Shown here piece after piece: positions 30,303-38,629 of a DNA stretch of 64,000 bases. The position numbers and the translations under genes are program-made. The stretch is from Pseudomonas massiliensis (GTDB lineage Bacteria > Pseudomonadota > Gammaproteobacteria > Pseudomonadales > Pseudomonadaceae), in the NCBI RefSeq assembly GCF_000826105.1, contig NZ_CCYK01000007.1:1612001-1676000 (forward strand), written 5' to 3'. The notes under the pieces were generated by a model, which was given only the letters and a program-made list of their open reading frames with translations, did no database searches and was not told the origin of the DNA. Numbering within the stretch: the stretch's first letter is position 1; every line of letters starts with the position of its first letter.

Positions 30303-31889
30303 CTAGGTCGACGCTATCACTGTCGAGGCTGCCAGCAGCTCCTGGGTATAAGGGTGTCTTGGAGAACTGAACAGTTCTTCGGTGGCGCCGCGCTCCACCA
30401 CCTGGCCGTCCTTGAGCACGATCACGTCATGGGCCAGGGCGCGGATAACGGCCAGGTCATGGCTGATGAACAGATAGGTGAGGCCATGACGTTTCTGCAA
30501 CTGGCGCAACAGGTTGAGCACTTGCTTCTGCACAGTACGGTCCAGCGCGGAGGTGGGCTCGTCCAGCAGGATGAGATCGGGCTTGAGCACCAGAGCGCGC
30601 GCGATCGCAATGCGTTGCCGCTGCCCGCCGGAAAATTCGTGCGGGTAGCGATGCCGCGTAGCGGGGTCTATGCCCACTTCCTGCAAGGCCTGAACGACCG
30701 CATCCTCACATTGGCGGGCACTGGCCTGCTGATGCATTTCAAGACCCTCGGCAATGATCTGTGCCACCGACATGCGCGGGCTCAGGCTGCCGTACGGGTC
30801 CTGGAAAACGACCTGCATTTTCCTGCGCCACGGGCGCAGCTGCTTCTGGGTCAGCCGTTGCAACTGCTGGCCCTGGAAGGCGATGACGCCCTCGGACTCT
30901 ATGAGCCGCAGGATGGCCTGACCGAGGGTGGACTTGCCGGAGCCGGATTCGCCGACAATGCCCAAGGTTTTGCCATGCTGCACCGACAGGCTTACGCCGT
31001 CCACCGCCCTGACATGGCTCCAGGGGCGGCGGAACAGGCCCCCACCCAGGGCATACCAGACCTTGAGCCTATCCACTGCCAATACAGGCTCCCTAGGTTG
31101 CAGATCCAACGGCTCGCCGGCCGGCTCCGCATCCAGCAGCAGCCGGCTGTAGGGATGCCGGGGGGCGCTGAACAGCGTGGCGCAGTCCGCCTGTTCAACT
31201 GATTCCCCGGCCCGCATGACACAGACCCGCTGGGCAATGCTGCGCACCAGGTTCAAGTCATGACTGATCAACAGAAGAGACATGCCGAGCCGCTGCTGCA
31301 GCGATTTCAACAAGGTCAGAATCTTGCGCTGCACGGTTACGTCCAGAGCGGTGGTAGGCTCGTCAGCGATCAGCAGTTCAGGCTCGCACGCCAGGGCCAT
31401 GGCGATCATCACCCGCTGGCGCTGGCCGCCCGACAACTGATGGGGATAGGCGTGCAAACGTGACCTGGGGTCACTGATGCCGACCAGCTCCAGCAATTCG
31501 AGGATGCGCGCCCTGGCGGCCTTGCCCGCAAGGCCACGATGCACCAGCAGGGTTTCGCCGATCTGTCGCTCAACGGTATGCAGCGGGTTCAGGGAGGTCA
31601 TCGGTTCCTGAAAGATCATGGCGATGCGGTTGCCGCGCAGCTCGCGCAGGCATTGATCGCTGGCGCCGATCAGTTCCTGCCCGTGGTAGCGGATGCTGCC
31701 CTGCACATGGCAGGCGTGGGCTGGCAACAGACCCAGAATCGAGTTGGCGGTGACGGATTTTCCCGATCCGGACTCCCCGACGAGGGCCAGGCATTCACCG
31801 GGGCCTATGTCCAGGCTTAGATTGCGTACCGCCGGCTCGCCATTGAAGGCCACCCACAGGTCACGGATTTCGATCAACGGCTCGCTCAT
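30303..31889 (-). CDS. yejF: peptide ABC transporter, fused dual ATPase YejF
   Basis: A 528-residue protein with two nucleotide-binding domains. NBD1: Walker A GESGSGKS around residue 37, LSGGQRQRVMIAMALA, Walker B LLIADEPT. NBD2: Walker A GESGSGKS around residue 315, FSGGQRQRIAIARAL, Walker B LILLDEPT. This fused architecture is characteristic of YejF, which powers uptake of oligopeptides and microcin C through YejBE. It is the last gene of yejABEF, 12 bp after yejE. Confidence 0.93.
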   Translation of the reverse strand: MSEPLIEIRDLWVAFNGEPAVRNLSLDIGPGECLALVGESGSGKSVTANSILGLLPAHACHVQGSIRYHGQELIGASDQCLRELRGNRIAMIFQEPMTSLNPLHTVERQIGETLLVHRGLAGKAARARILELLELVGISDPRSRLHAYPHQLSGGQRQRVMIAMALACEPELLIADEPTTALDVTVQRKILTLLKSLQQRLGMSLLLISHDLNLVRSIAQRVCVMRAGESVEQADCATLFSAPRHPYSRLLLDAEPAGEPLDLQPREPVLAVDRLKVWYALGGGLFRRPWSHVRAVDGVSLSVQHGKTLGIVGESGSGKSTLGQAILRLIESEGVIAFQGQQLQRLTQKQLRPWRRKMQVVFQDPYGSLSPRMSVAQIIAEGLEMHQQASARQCEDAVVQALQEVGIDPATRHRYPHEFSGGQRQRIAIARALVLKPDLILLDEPTSALDRTVQKQVLNLLRQLQKRHGLTYLFISHDLAVIRALAHDVIVLKDGQVVERGATEELFSSPRHPYTQELLAASTVIAST

Positions 31890-31901
31890 GGCAGGCTCCG
31901 G

Positions 31902-32921
31902 TCAGGCGCGGGGGTCGAAGGCATCGCGCAACGCCTCGCCGATGAACACCAGCAGGCACAGGATGATGCCCAGCGAAAAGAAGGCGGTCAGGCCAAGCCA
32001 GGGCGCCTGCAGGTTCTGCTTGCCCTGGCTGATCAGCTCGCCCAGGGAGGCGCTGCCGGCGGGCATGCCGAAACCGAGGAAGTCCAGCGCGCTCAGGGTA
32101 GTGATGGCGCCCGTGAGAATGAAGGGCAGGTAGCTCAGGGTCGCGTTCATGGCGTTGGGCAGGATGTGCCGCCAGATCACGGTACGGGTCGGCAGCCCCA
32201 GGGCTCGCGCCGCCTTGACGTATTCCAGGCTGCGCCCACGGAGGAACTCGGCCCTGACGACGTCCACCAGGGCAAGCCAGGAGAACAACGTCATGATCCC
32301 GAGCAACCACCAGAAACCCGGCTCGACGAAGCCGGAAAGTATGATCAGCAGGTACAGCACCGGCAGGCCGGACCACACCTCTTGCAAGCGCTGTCCCAGC
32401 AGATCGATCCAGCCGCCGTAGTATCCCTGCAGCGCGCCCGCGACAACGCCGATCAGCGAGCTCAGCACGGTCAACACCAGAGCGAACAGGATCGACACAC
32501 GAGCGCCATAGAGCACCCGCGACAGTACATCCCGGGCCTGGTCGTCAGTGCCCAGCCAGTTACTCGGGCTCGGTGGGCTGGGGGCCGGCCGGGACAGCTC
32601 GTAGTTAGGCGTATCCGGGCCGAAGGGGACGGGAGGAAAAAGCATCCAGCCATCGCGGTCGGCGATCAGTTTGCGCACGTAATCACTACGGTAGTCAGGC
32701 TGGAACGGCAACATTCCGCCCAGTTCCTGTTCGGTGTAGCGCACCACCACCGGAAAATGATAATGGCCGTCCACCTTGACCAACAAAGGCTTGTCGTTGG
32801 CTACCAGTTCGGCGCACAGGCACAGCGCGAACAGCCCGGTGAACAACCAGAGGGACCACCAGCCACGACGGTTCTTGCGAAAGCGCTCCAGGCGCCGGCG
32901 GGCCAGGGGAGACAGGCGCAT
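31902..32921 (-). CDS. yejE: peptide ABC transporter permease YejE
   Basis: A 339-residue inner-membrane permease. One N-terminal helix (WWSLWLFTGLFALCLCAELVA) is followed by a periplasmic segment with the YejE hallmark YRSDYVRKLI and GWMLFPPVPFGPDTPNY, then NWLGTDDQARDVLSRVLYGARV and five helices with the EAA-type coupling loop (VKAARALGLPTRTVIWRHIL). The start overlaps the yejB stop by one base. It pairs with YejB to form the membrane channel. Confidence 0.93.
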   Translation of the reverse strand: MRLSPLARRRLERFRKNRRGWWSLWLFTGLFALCLCAELVANDKPLLVKVDGHYHFPVVVRYTEQELGGMLPFQPDYRSDYVRKLIADRDGWMLFPPVPFGPDTPNYELSRPAPSPPSPSNWLGTDDQARDVLSRVLYGARVSILFALVLTVLSSLIGVVAGALQGYYGGWIDLLGQRLQEVWSGLPVLYLLIILSGFVEPGFWWLLGIMTLFSWLALVDVVRAEFLRGRSLEYVKAARALGLPTRTVIWRHILPNAMNATLSYLPFILTGAITTLSALDFLGFGMPAGSASLGELISQGKQNLQAPWLGLTAFFSLGIILCLLVFIGEALRDAFDPRA

Positions 32922-33967
32922 CAGGCATTCCTCGAAAAATCGATGCGCGGGTCGACCAGCCGGTAGCAAAGGTCGCCCACCAGTTTGATGAGCAGGCCGA
33001 ACAGGGTAAAGATGAACAACGAACCGAACACCACCGGGTAATCCCTGGATACGGCCGCTTCATAGCTCATGCGGCCTAGCCCGTCGAGGGAGAAGATCAC
33101 TTCCGTCAGCAGCGAGCCGGCGAAGAACACGCTGACGAACGCTTGGGGCAATCCAGCCACCACTACCAGCATCGCATTGCGCCACATGTGTCCGTAAAGC
33201 ACCCGGCGCTCGCTCACGCCCTTGGCCCGAGCCGTGACCACGTATTGGCGAGTGATCTCATTGAGGAACGCGTTCTTGGTGAGGATGGTCAGGCTGGCGA
33301 ACCCGCCGATGACCAGGGAAAGCACAGGGAGCACCAGGTGCCAGAAGTAATCGGCCAGCTTGCCCAGGGTGGATAGCTGCTCGAAATCTTCGGACACCAG
33401 CCCGCGCACCGGGAACCAGTTCAATCCGGTACCCCCGCAGAACACTACGATCAGCAGCATGGCGAAGAGGAAGGAAGGCATGGCATAGCCGACGATCACC
33501 GCGCTGCTGCTCCAGATATCGAAGGCGCTGCCATGGCGCACGGCCTTGCGGATGCCCAGCGGAATGGATACCAGGTAAGTGATGAGCGTGGCCCAGAACC
33601 CTAGGGATAAAGTGACCGGCATCTTGTCCAGGATCAGATCGGTGACGCGAGCGCCGCGGAAGAAACTGGTCCCAAAGTCGAATCGGGCGTAGTGCGTCAG
33701 CATCAACCACAGCCGTTCATGGGCTGGCTTGTCGAAACCGTACTGGCGCTCGATTTCCTTGATCAGTTGTGAGTCCAGGCCGCGGCTGGCCCGGGAGCTG
33801 CCTTGGGCGACGTCAGCATTGCCGCCGTTGCCAACGCCTTGCAGACGGGCGATGGCCTGTTCCACCGGCCCGCCGGGGGCGGCCTGAACGATGACGAAGT
33901 TCACCAGCAGGATCACCAGCAAGGTTGGCAGGATAAGCAATAACCGGCGCAGAATGTAGAGCGTCAT
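32921..33967 (-). CDS. yejB: peptide ABC transporter permease YejB
   Basis: A 348-residue DppB-type permease. It begins with MTLYILRRLLLILPTLLVIL, then NFVIVQAAPGGPVEQ, a periplasmic loop typical of YejB (DSQLIKEIERQYGFDKPAHERL), and five further helices with the coupling loop (YVVTARAKGVSERRVLYGHM). Its start overlaps the yejA stop by four bases (ATGA), which shows translational coupling. Partner of YejE. Confidence 0.93.
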   Translation of the reverse strand: MTLYILRRLLLILPTLLVILLVNFVIVQAAPGGPVEQAIARLQGVGNGGNADVAQGSSRASRGLDSQLIKEIERQYGFDKPAHERLWLMLTHYARFDFGTSFFRGARVTDLILDKMPVTLSLGFWATLITYLVSIPLGIRKAVRHGSAFDIWSSSAVIVGYAMPSFLFAMLLIVVFCGGTGLNWFPVRGLVSEDFEQLSTLGKLADYFWHLVLPVLSLVIGGFASLTILTKNAFLNEITRQYVVTARAKGVSERRVLYGHMWRNAMLVVVAGLPQAFVSVFFAGSLLTEVIFSLDGLGRMSYEAAVSRDYPVVFGSLFIFTLFGLLIKLVGDLCYRLVDPRIDFSRNA

Positions 33968-35808
33968 CGGGCCGCTCCTGCGTTGCGTTCGGCCATCTGC
34001 GCGGTGGTCAGCGGGGTAGGGCTGATCTCCCACCAGGTTTCAGGGGCCTCGTCATAGGCTGCCTGCACCTTGGGGATGCCGAAGCGGTTCCACCAGACTG
34101 TGGATGTGCCAGGCGGGTAATAGTTGGGGATCCAGTAGTGGTTCCACTGCAGTACACGGTCCAGCGCATGAGCATGGTTCATCATGGCCTGGAAACTGTC
34201 GGCCTTGACCACGCCGTCGATCAGGCGGTCCACCGCCGGGTCGCGTAGCACCATGTAGTTGCCGGACCCCGTGTCCGTGGCCGCTGCGGAGCCGAAGTAG
34301 TTGTACAGTTCCAGGCCCGGCGACGCGGACACCGGATAACCGGTGACGATCATGTCGTAGTCCCGAGCCATCAGCCGGTTGAGGTATTGCGAAGGGTCGA
34401 TGCGGCGGATCTGCATGTCGATGCCGATTTGCGCCAGGGTCCGCTTGTAAGGCAGGAGGAGGCGCTCGAGGCTAGCCTGAGCTTCAAGGAACGAAAAGCT
34501 CAGCGCCTGGCCATTGGCATTGACGAGGTGGTCACCCACAGGGTGCCAGCCGGCCTCGGCCAGTAGTTGCAGCGCTTGAAGCTGCTTGTCCCGGATGAAG
34601 CCGCTGCCATCGGTTCTGGGCGCCTGGAACGGCTGGTCGAAAACCTCCGTCGGTACCTGGCCACGCAAAGGTTCGAGGATGGCCAGTTCCGCCGGGGTAG
34701 GCCGCGCGGTGGCCGCCAGCGGGCTATTGGAGAAGTAGCTTTGCTGGCGGATGTACAGGTTGCGCATCAGCTGGCGATTGCTCCACTCGAAATCCCAGAG
34801 CATCGCCAGCGCCTGGCGCACCCGCCTGTCCTGGAAAACCGGGCGGGACAGATTGAAGACGTACCCTTGCGCTGGCTGCAATCCCTTGGGCGCCAACTGT
34901 GCCCTTTGCAAACGGCCGTCCTCCAGCGCCGGGCCGGCATAACCGATGGTATAGCCGGTGGCGGAGAACTCGCGGTTGTAGTCGAAGCCGCCCCCGCGCA
35001 GCACCTGCCGGGCCACATCGATATCGGCGAAATATTCCACGCTGAAGTGATCGAAGTTGAACATGCCCTTGGCTACTGGCAAATCCTTGCCCCACCAGTC
35101 GGGGTTGCGTTCGAAGGTGAGGCTGCGGCCGTTATCGACCTTGCCGACCCGGTAGGGCCCGCTTCCCAGCGGCGGCTCGAAGCCGCCACCGTTGGCAAAG
35201 TCCCGGCTTTGCCACCAGTGTTTGGGGAATACCGGAAGGGCCGCCAGGTCCAGTGGCAGGGTGCGGCTGTCCCGGTTCTTGAAGTCGAAGCGCACCCGGC
35301 GATCGTCTTCCACCACGACCTGGGACACATCGGCGAACTGAGCGCGGTAACGGAGGCTGCCCTGGGTCATCAACAGGTCAAAGGTATAGCGCACATCTTC
35401 GCCAGTGATGGGCGAGCCATCCGCGAAACGCGCCCTGGGGTTCAGGAAGAACCGCAGGCTCAGTCGGTCGTCGCTCAGTTCCATTCCCGCGGCGACCAGG
35501 CCATAGACGGTGTAGGGTTCGTCCAGGGAGCGCACCGCCAAGGGGGCATACACCAGGCCGTCGACCTGGGAAACGCCGATTCCCTTGTCGATATAGGGCA
35601 TCAGATGGTCGAACTGGCCGATGTCCATGGCCGCTCGCCGCAAGCTGCCGCCCTTGGGGGCGTCCGGGTTGACGTAGTCGAAATGCCGAAATTGCGCGGA
35701 ATATTTCGGCGCCTCGCCGTACACCGTCAGGGCATGCAGGGACGCGGCGACTACCGGCGCGGCGGCCAGCGCGAGGGCGCAACTGATAAGCAGGAAAACC
35801 GATCGCAT
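33964..35808 (-). CDS. yejA: periplasmic peptide-binding protein YejA
   Basis: A 614-residue family 5 solute-binding protein, first gene of yejABEF. Signal peptide residues 1-22 (VFLLISCALALAAAPVVA), then HALTVYGEAPKYSAQFRHFD and YVNPDAPKGGSLRRAA, both characteristic of YejA. It delivers oligopeptides, and in enterics microcin C-type peptide-nucleotides, to YejBEF. ATG 35808 has AAGG upstream; an in-frame GTG at 35826 is possible. No operator is obvious in the 100 bp upstream. Confidence 0.92.
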   Translation of the reverse strand: MRSVFLLISCALALAAAPVVAASLHALTVYGEAPKYSAQFRHFDYVNPDAPKGGSLRRAAMDIGQFDHLMPYIDKGIGVSQVDGLVYAPLAVRSLDEPYTVYGLVAAGMELSDDRLSLRFFLNPRARFADGSPITGEDVRYTFDLLMTQGSLRYRAQFADVSQVVVEDDRRVRFDFKNRDSRTLPLDLAALPVFPKHWWQSRDFANGGGFEPPLGSGPYRVGKVDNGRSLTFERNPDWWGKDLPVAKGMFNFDHFSVEYFADIDVARQVLRGGGFDYNREFSATGYTIGYAGPALEDGRLQRAQLAPKGLQPAQGYVFNLSRPVFQDRRVRQALAMLWDFEWSNRQLMRNLYIRQQSYFSNSPLAATARPTPAELAILEPLRGQVPTEVFDQPFQAPRTDGSGFIRDKQLQALQLLAEAGWHPVGDHLVNANGQALSFSFLEAQASLERLLLPYKRTLAQIGIDMQIRRIDPSQYLNRLMARDYDMIVTGYPVSASPGLELYNYFGSAAATDTGSGNYMVLRDPAVDRLIDGVVKADSFQAMMNHAHALDRVLQWNHYWIPNYYPPGTSTVWWNRFGIPKVQAAYDEAPETWWEISPTPLTTAQMAERNAGAAR

Positions 35809-35866
35809 GGAAGGCCTTGAGCGCACCCGGGAAGATGTCTAGACGCTATCATGCACGTCCGTGCGC

Positions 35867-35896
35867 AGAAACGAAACGGCCCGCGTGAACGGGCCG
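35867..35896 (-). terminator. intrinsic terminator downstream of ppiC
   Basis: Seven-base-pair GC stem (35877-35883 with 35890-35896, loop CGTGAA). On the minus strand the stem runs straight into TTTCGTTTCT. It lies 15 bp after the ppiC stop. Confidence 0.8.
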
Positions 35897-35910
35897 AATC
35901 GGGGCGAGCA

Positions 35911-36192
35911 TCAGTCCTGGCGACTGGTGACTTCCAGCAGGTGATAGCCGAATTGCGTCTTGACCGGGCCTTGTACGGTATTCACCGGGGCGCTGAACAC
36001 CACCTGGTCGAATTCCTTGACCATCTGGCCCGGACCGAAGGAGCCCAGGTCGCCGCCCTGACGACTGGAAGGGCAGCTTGAGTTGGCTTTGGCAATCTCG
36101 GCGAAGTCGGCGCCGCCCTCGATCTGGGCCTTGAGTTCGTTACATTTCTCCTCGCTGGATACCAGGATGTGGCGTGCGGTGGCTTTGGCCAT
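35911..36192 (-). CDS. ppiC: parvulin-type peptidyl-prolyl isomerase
   Basis: A 93-residue cytoplasmic parvulin, the same size as E. coli PpiC (Par10). It carries the family blocks ARHILVSSEEKCNELKAQI, FAEIAKANSSCPSSRQGGDLG and SFGPGQMVKEFDQVVFS, ending with KTQFGYHLLEVTSR; the active-site His and Cys/Asp positions are conserved. It catalyses cis-trans isomerisation of Xaa-Pro bonds. It is monocistronic with its own terminator. Confidence 0.96.
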   Translation of the reverse strand: MAKATARHILVSSEEKCNELKAQIEGGADFAEIAKANSSCPSSRQGGDLGSFGPGQMVKEFDQVVFSAPVNTVQGPVKTQFGYHLLEVTSRQD

Positions 36193-36279
36193 GGGGGTGT
36201 CTCCTCATTGATTGAATGGAACAGCCTAACGCGCGACGGGCGAACAGGCCAGCGCCTCGCGCTGGCTTTCCATCAGAGC

Positions 36280-37359
36280 TCAGAGCGATGCCAGGCTCGA
36301 GCGCAGCAGGGCCTCGGTCGATTCCCAACCCAGGCAGGCATCGGTAATGGAAACGCCGTAGCGCAGCCGCGGCCCGGTGGGCTGGGCCCCTTCGAATAAA
36401 TGGCTTTCGAGCATGACCCCTACCAGGTCTCGGTTTCCCTCGGCGCGCTGGCGAAGCACCTCGTTCATCACCTGGGGCTGGCGCAACGGATCCTTGCCAC
36501 TGTTGGCATGGCTGCAGTCAACGATCAAGCGGGTATTGAGCCCGGCCTTGCTCAGTTGGGCCCGGGCACTGGAGAGGTGCGCTTCGCTGTAGTTGGGGCC
36601 ACCGTGGCCTCCCCGTAGCACCAGGTGGCAGTGGGGGTTACCTTCACTGCGCAGCAAGGCCGGGTGGCCATGGGTATCCAGGCCAAGGTAGCGGTGCGGA
36701 TGGGCCGCGCTGCGAATGGCATCGCAAGCCACGCCCAGGGAGCCGTCCGTACCGTTCTTGAACCCTACCGGGAGGGCCAGACCGCTGACCATCTCCCGGT
36801 GTATCTGGGACTCGGTGGTGCGCGCACCCACGGCGCCCCATGCCAGGAGGTCATCGAAATAGGCGGTCGCCATCGGCTGGAGCAGTTCGCCCGCCAGGGG
36901 CAGGCCTAGAGACAGTAGCCCCAGCATCAATTCCCGGGATAAGGCCAGGCCGAGCAACAGATCGTCACTGCCATCAAGGTGGGGATCGTAGAGCAGACCC
37001 TTCCAGCCGATCGTGGTACGGGGCTTTTCCACATAGGCGCGCATCACCAGCAGCAATCGATCCTTGCAAACCTCGGCGAGGCAGGCCAGGCGCGCGCCGT
37101 ATTCCAGCGTGGCCTTAGGGTCATGCAAAGAACAAGGCCCGGCAATGACGAGCAGACGGTCGTCGCGGCCGCTAAGGATAGCCTCGACCTGCTGGCGATG
37201 TGAGGCGACCTGGGCGGCCAGCCCGGCGGAGCAGGGAAGGGCCTGGCGAAGCTCGTAGGCAGTAGGCAGACGCTGGCCGACGCCTTCCTGGGACACGGCG
37301 GCGGAAGCGTGGCGGGCAGCGACGGAGGTTGGGTGGAGCGGAGTAACCAGGGTATTCAT
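36280..37359 (-). CDS. aroF: 3-deoxy-7-phosphoheptulonate (DAHP) synthase, class I
   Basis: A 359-residue enzyme condensing phosphoenolpyruvate and erythrose 4-phosphate, the first step of the shikimate pathway. Class I AroFGH motifs are clear: LVIAGPCSLHDP (around residue 70), VMRAYVEKPRTTIGWKGL, GARTTESQIHREM, VGFKNGTDGSLGVA, LRGGHGGPNYSEAHL and IVDCSHANSGKDP. Which feedback class it belongs to (Tyr, Phe or Trp) cannot be read safely, so the symbol is generic. The upstream 536 bp hold two aromatic leader ORFs, a terminator and an SD-sequestering hairpin, so synthesis is probably controlled by attenuation as well as allostery. Confidence 0.95.
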   Translation of the reverse strand: MNTLVTPLHPTSVAARHASAAVSQEGVGQRLPTAYELRQALPCSAGLAAQVASHRQQVEAILSGRDDRLLVIAGPCSLHDPKATLEYGARLACLAEVCKDRLLLVMRAYVEKPRTTIGWKGLLYDPHLDGSDDLLLGLALSRELMLGLLSLGLPLAGELLQPMATAYFDDLLAWGAVGARTTESQIHREMVSGLALPVGFKNGTDGSLGVACDAIRSAAHPHRYLGLDTHGHPALLRSEGNPHCHLVLRGGHGGPNYSEAHLSSARAQLSKAGLNTRLIVDCSHANSGKDPLRQPQVMNEVLRQRAEGNRDLVGVMLESHLFEGAQPTGPRLRYGVSITDACLGWESTEALLRSSLASL

Positions 37360-37377
37360 GGGCGATCCTTATCGCCC
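37360..37377 (-). promoter_or_regulatory. hairpin sequestering the aroF Shine-Dalgarno
   Basis: On the minus strand GGGCGAT-AAGG-ATCGCCC forms a perfect 7-bp stem. Its four-base loop is the AAGG ribosome-binding site, and its 3' arm touches the aroF start codon. The second leader ORF stops eight bases upstream, so ribosomes finishing that ORF would be in contact with this hairpin. The structure is seen directly; the control role is inferred. Confidence 0.6.
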
Positions 37378-37384
37378 GCTTCGT

Positions 37385-37549
37385 TCAGGCACGCAAGCGG
37401 GAGAGTAATGGTGTTCGTGAGCGCGATGAGCCGCGCACAGGGGCTTCGCCACCTAGGACAGGCCGTTCGGAGGTGGCGTGTTGCACCGAGCGGGACGCGC
37501 TAAATCGCCAGGCATAGGTATAAAAGGTGCGGTAGGTGGTGTAGGTCAT
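37385..37549 (-). CDS. aromatic-rich leader peptide 2, upstream of aroF
   Basis: A 54-residue ORF with a strong Shine-Dalgarno (GGAG eight bases before ATG 37549). Seven of its first 16 residues are aromatic: MTYTTYRTFYTYAWRF (Tyr 3, 6, 10, 12; Phe 9, 16; Trp 14). The rest is Arg/Ser-rich without further aromatics. It lies between the intrinsic terminator and aroF and ends 25 bp before the aroF ATG. An 8-bp inverted repeat (37447-37454 with 37471-37478) lies within it. Ribosome stalling when charged Tyr, Phe or Trp tRNA is scarce would change folding of the downstream RNA. It is read as a regulatory leader, not a functional protein. Confidence 0.65.
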   Translation of the reverse strand: MTYTTYRTFYTYAWRFSASRSVQHATSERPVLGGEAPVRGSSRSRTPLLSRLRA

Positions 37550-37573
37550 GGCAGAAGCTCCAGTCGTAGGTGC

Positions 37574-37614
37574 GAAAAAACAAAACCCCCGGTCGGGTGG
37601 CCGACCGGGGGTTT
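37574..37614 (-). terminator. attenuator-type intrinsic terminator in the aroF leader
   Basis: On the minus strand, an 11-bp GC stem (CCCCCGGTCGG with CCGACCGGGGG, extendable by three A-T pairs; arms 37601-37611 and 37586-37596) is followed by TTTTGTTTTTT. It lies 50 bp after the stop of leader ORF 1 and 25 bp before leader ORF 2. An upstream CAGGCG/CGCCTG hairpin and a GGTCG that can pair with the CGACC of the terminator offer candidate alternative folds. Confidence 0.85.
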
Positions 37615-37663
37615 CGAAAAACGGTGGCAGGCGACCCGGTGGATGGGCGCCTGAATGGGAAAC

Positions 37664-37795
37664 TCAGACGCGCCAGTGGCTAAACCAATAGCCAAAATAA
37701 GCGCGTGCATAAGCCGGAATCACGCCCGCTACCGAGCCGGCCGACAGCGATGCGACGGCAGCGGGTGTGGTAAAGGTGCGAAGAGCCAGGGCCAT
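37664..37795 (-). CDS. aromatic-rich leader peptide 1, upstream of aroF
   Basis: A 43-residue ORF with GGGAG about eight bases before ATG 37795. The first half is plain (MALALRTFTTPAAVASLSAG), but the last 15 residues concentrate aromatics: YARAYFGYWFSHWRV has Tyr 29, 33, 36; Phe 34, 38; Trp 37, 41. Control codons placed just before the stop, then a strong terminator 50 bp later, are the classical layout of ribosome-mediated attenuation as in trp and pheA leaders. Low aromatic aminoacyl-tRNA would stall the ribosome and favour readthrough into leader 2 and aroF. Leader function is inferred. Confidence 0.7.
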   Translation of the reverse strand: MALALRTFTTPAAVASLSAGSVAGVIPAYARAYFGYWFSHWRV

Positions 37796-37895
37796 GCTAG
37801 TGTCTCCCAATGAGCGCTAGAGCTTACGTGAGGCATTGGCGGGTCGCAATCCCCGCTTTGCGCGCGTAATTGAGGTCCGTACGACGAGGAATGCA

Positions 37896-38357
37896 GTGGA
37901 CGTCATCTTCACGTCGGCCAGCGATGCCGACTTGCCGTTTGCGAGGAACCTGGCCCGAAAGACCATGGTGCCTTACTACACGCGTCATGGCCTGCTCTGG
38001 CAAGACGCGGATTTCGATGCCGGCTGGAGCTGGCGGGAGAACCATTTGCTGCAGGTCCTGGACGAGGCGGTAGGCTTTGTGAGCCTGAGCGCAGATGCCC
38101 GCGCGCTGTATATCCGCGAGCTGCATCTGGTGGAACAGGCCCGCGGACAGGGCATAGGGGCCACGGTACTGGACCATGCCCTAGCCATTGCGGCGCAACG
38201 ACGCCTGCCGAGGTTGCGATTGATGGTCTTCAAGGATAACCCTGCACAGCGCTTGTATAAGCGCAAGGGCCTGGCAGTGGTTGGAGAGGATCTGTGCTTT
38301 TGGCGAATGGAGCGCGCCGTGCCGGGGCTGAAACGCCAGGGCGGCGAATTACTATAA
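37896..38357 (+). CDS. GNAT-family N-acetyltransferase
   Basis: A 153-residue acetyl-CoA-dependent acyltransferase. A GTG start at 37896 is chosen because GAGG lies six bases upstream. Motif A is visible as IRELHLVEQARGQGIGATVLD (split: RELHLV then QARGQGIGATVL), with QRLYKRKGLAVVGE as the motif B region. Substrate unknown. It diverges from the aroF leader region with its own promoter expected within 37800-37890. Confidence 0.8.
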   Translation: MDVIFTSASDADLPFARNLARKTMVPYYTRHGLLWQDADFDAGWSWRENHLLQVLDEAVGFVSLSADARALYIRELHLVEQARGQGIGATVLDHALAIAAQRRLPRLRLMVFKDNPAQRLYKRKGLAVVGEDLCFWRMERAVPGLKRQGGELL

Positions 38358-38629
38358 CGGGCATACAAAACTTTTCATGTACAAGTTTTTGCGGCCTGTA
38401 CAATCTCGCTCCAGCGCCGGGAGCATGGTCTAGGCTTGTACTGACCGGTGGCCAAGGGGATGCGTTCAGTCCGGTCCTCTCTGGCCGATAGCCTTGCATG
38501 AGGTTCGTACTGGCTCGGGTTCGTAATTCAGGACGTCCATCCTTGTATTGTCCAGGTATCGACACGATGCCCGGCGGTGCTGGCTCCGAGTTCAGCTCTG
38601 CCTTCCCTATCAGATTCGTTGGTAAGCTT

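Noticed and set aside
29022..31202. Very long open frame on the plus strand opposite the MFS and yejF genes
   Set aside because: Low-complexity Gln/Gly/His-rich translation, no domain, and the opposite strand carries clear MFS and YejF motifs; an artefact of high-GC codon use.
30303..35808. Opp/Dpp-type dipeptide importer
   Set aside because: The fused dual ATPase and the YejA and YejE hallmark segments identify yejABEF specifically.
38396..38411. Possible LexA box starting CTGTACAA
   Set aside because: No ACAG at the required spacing, unlike the site upstream of topB.
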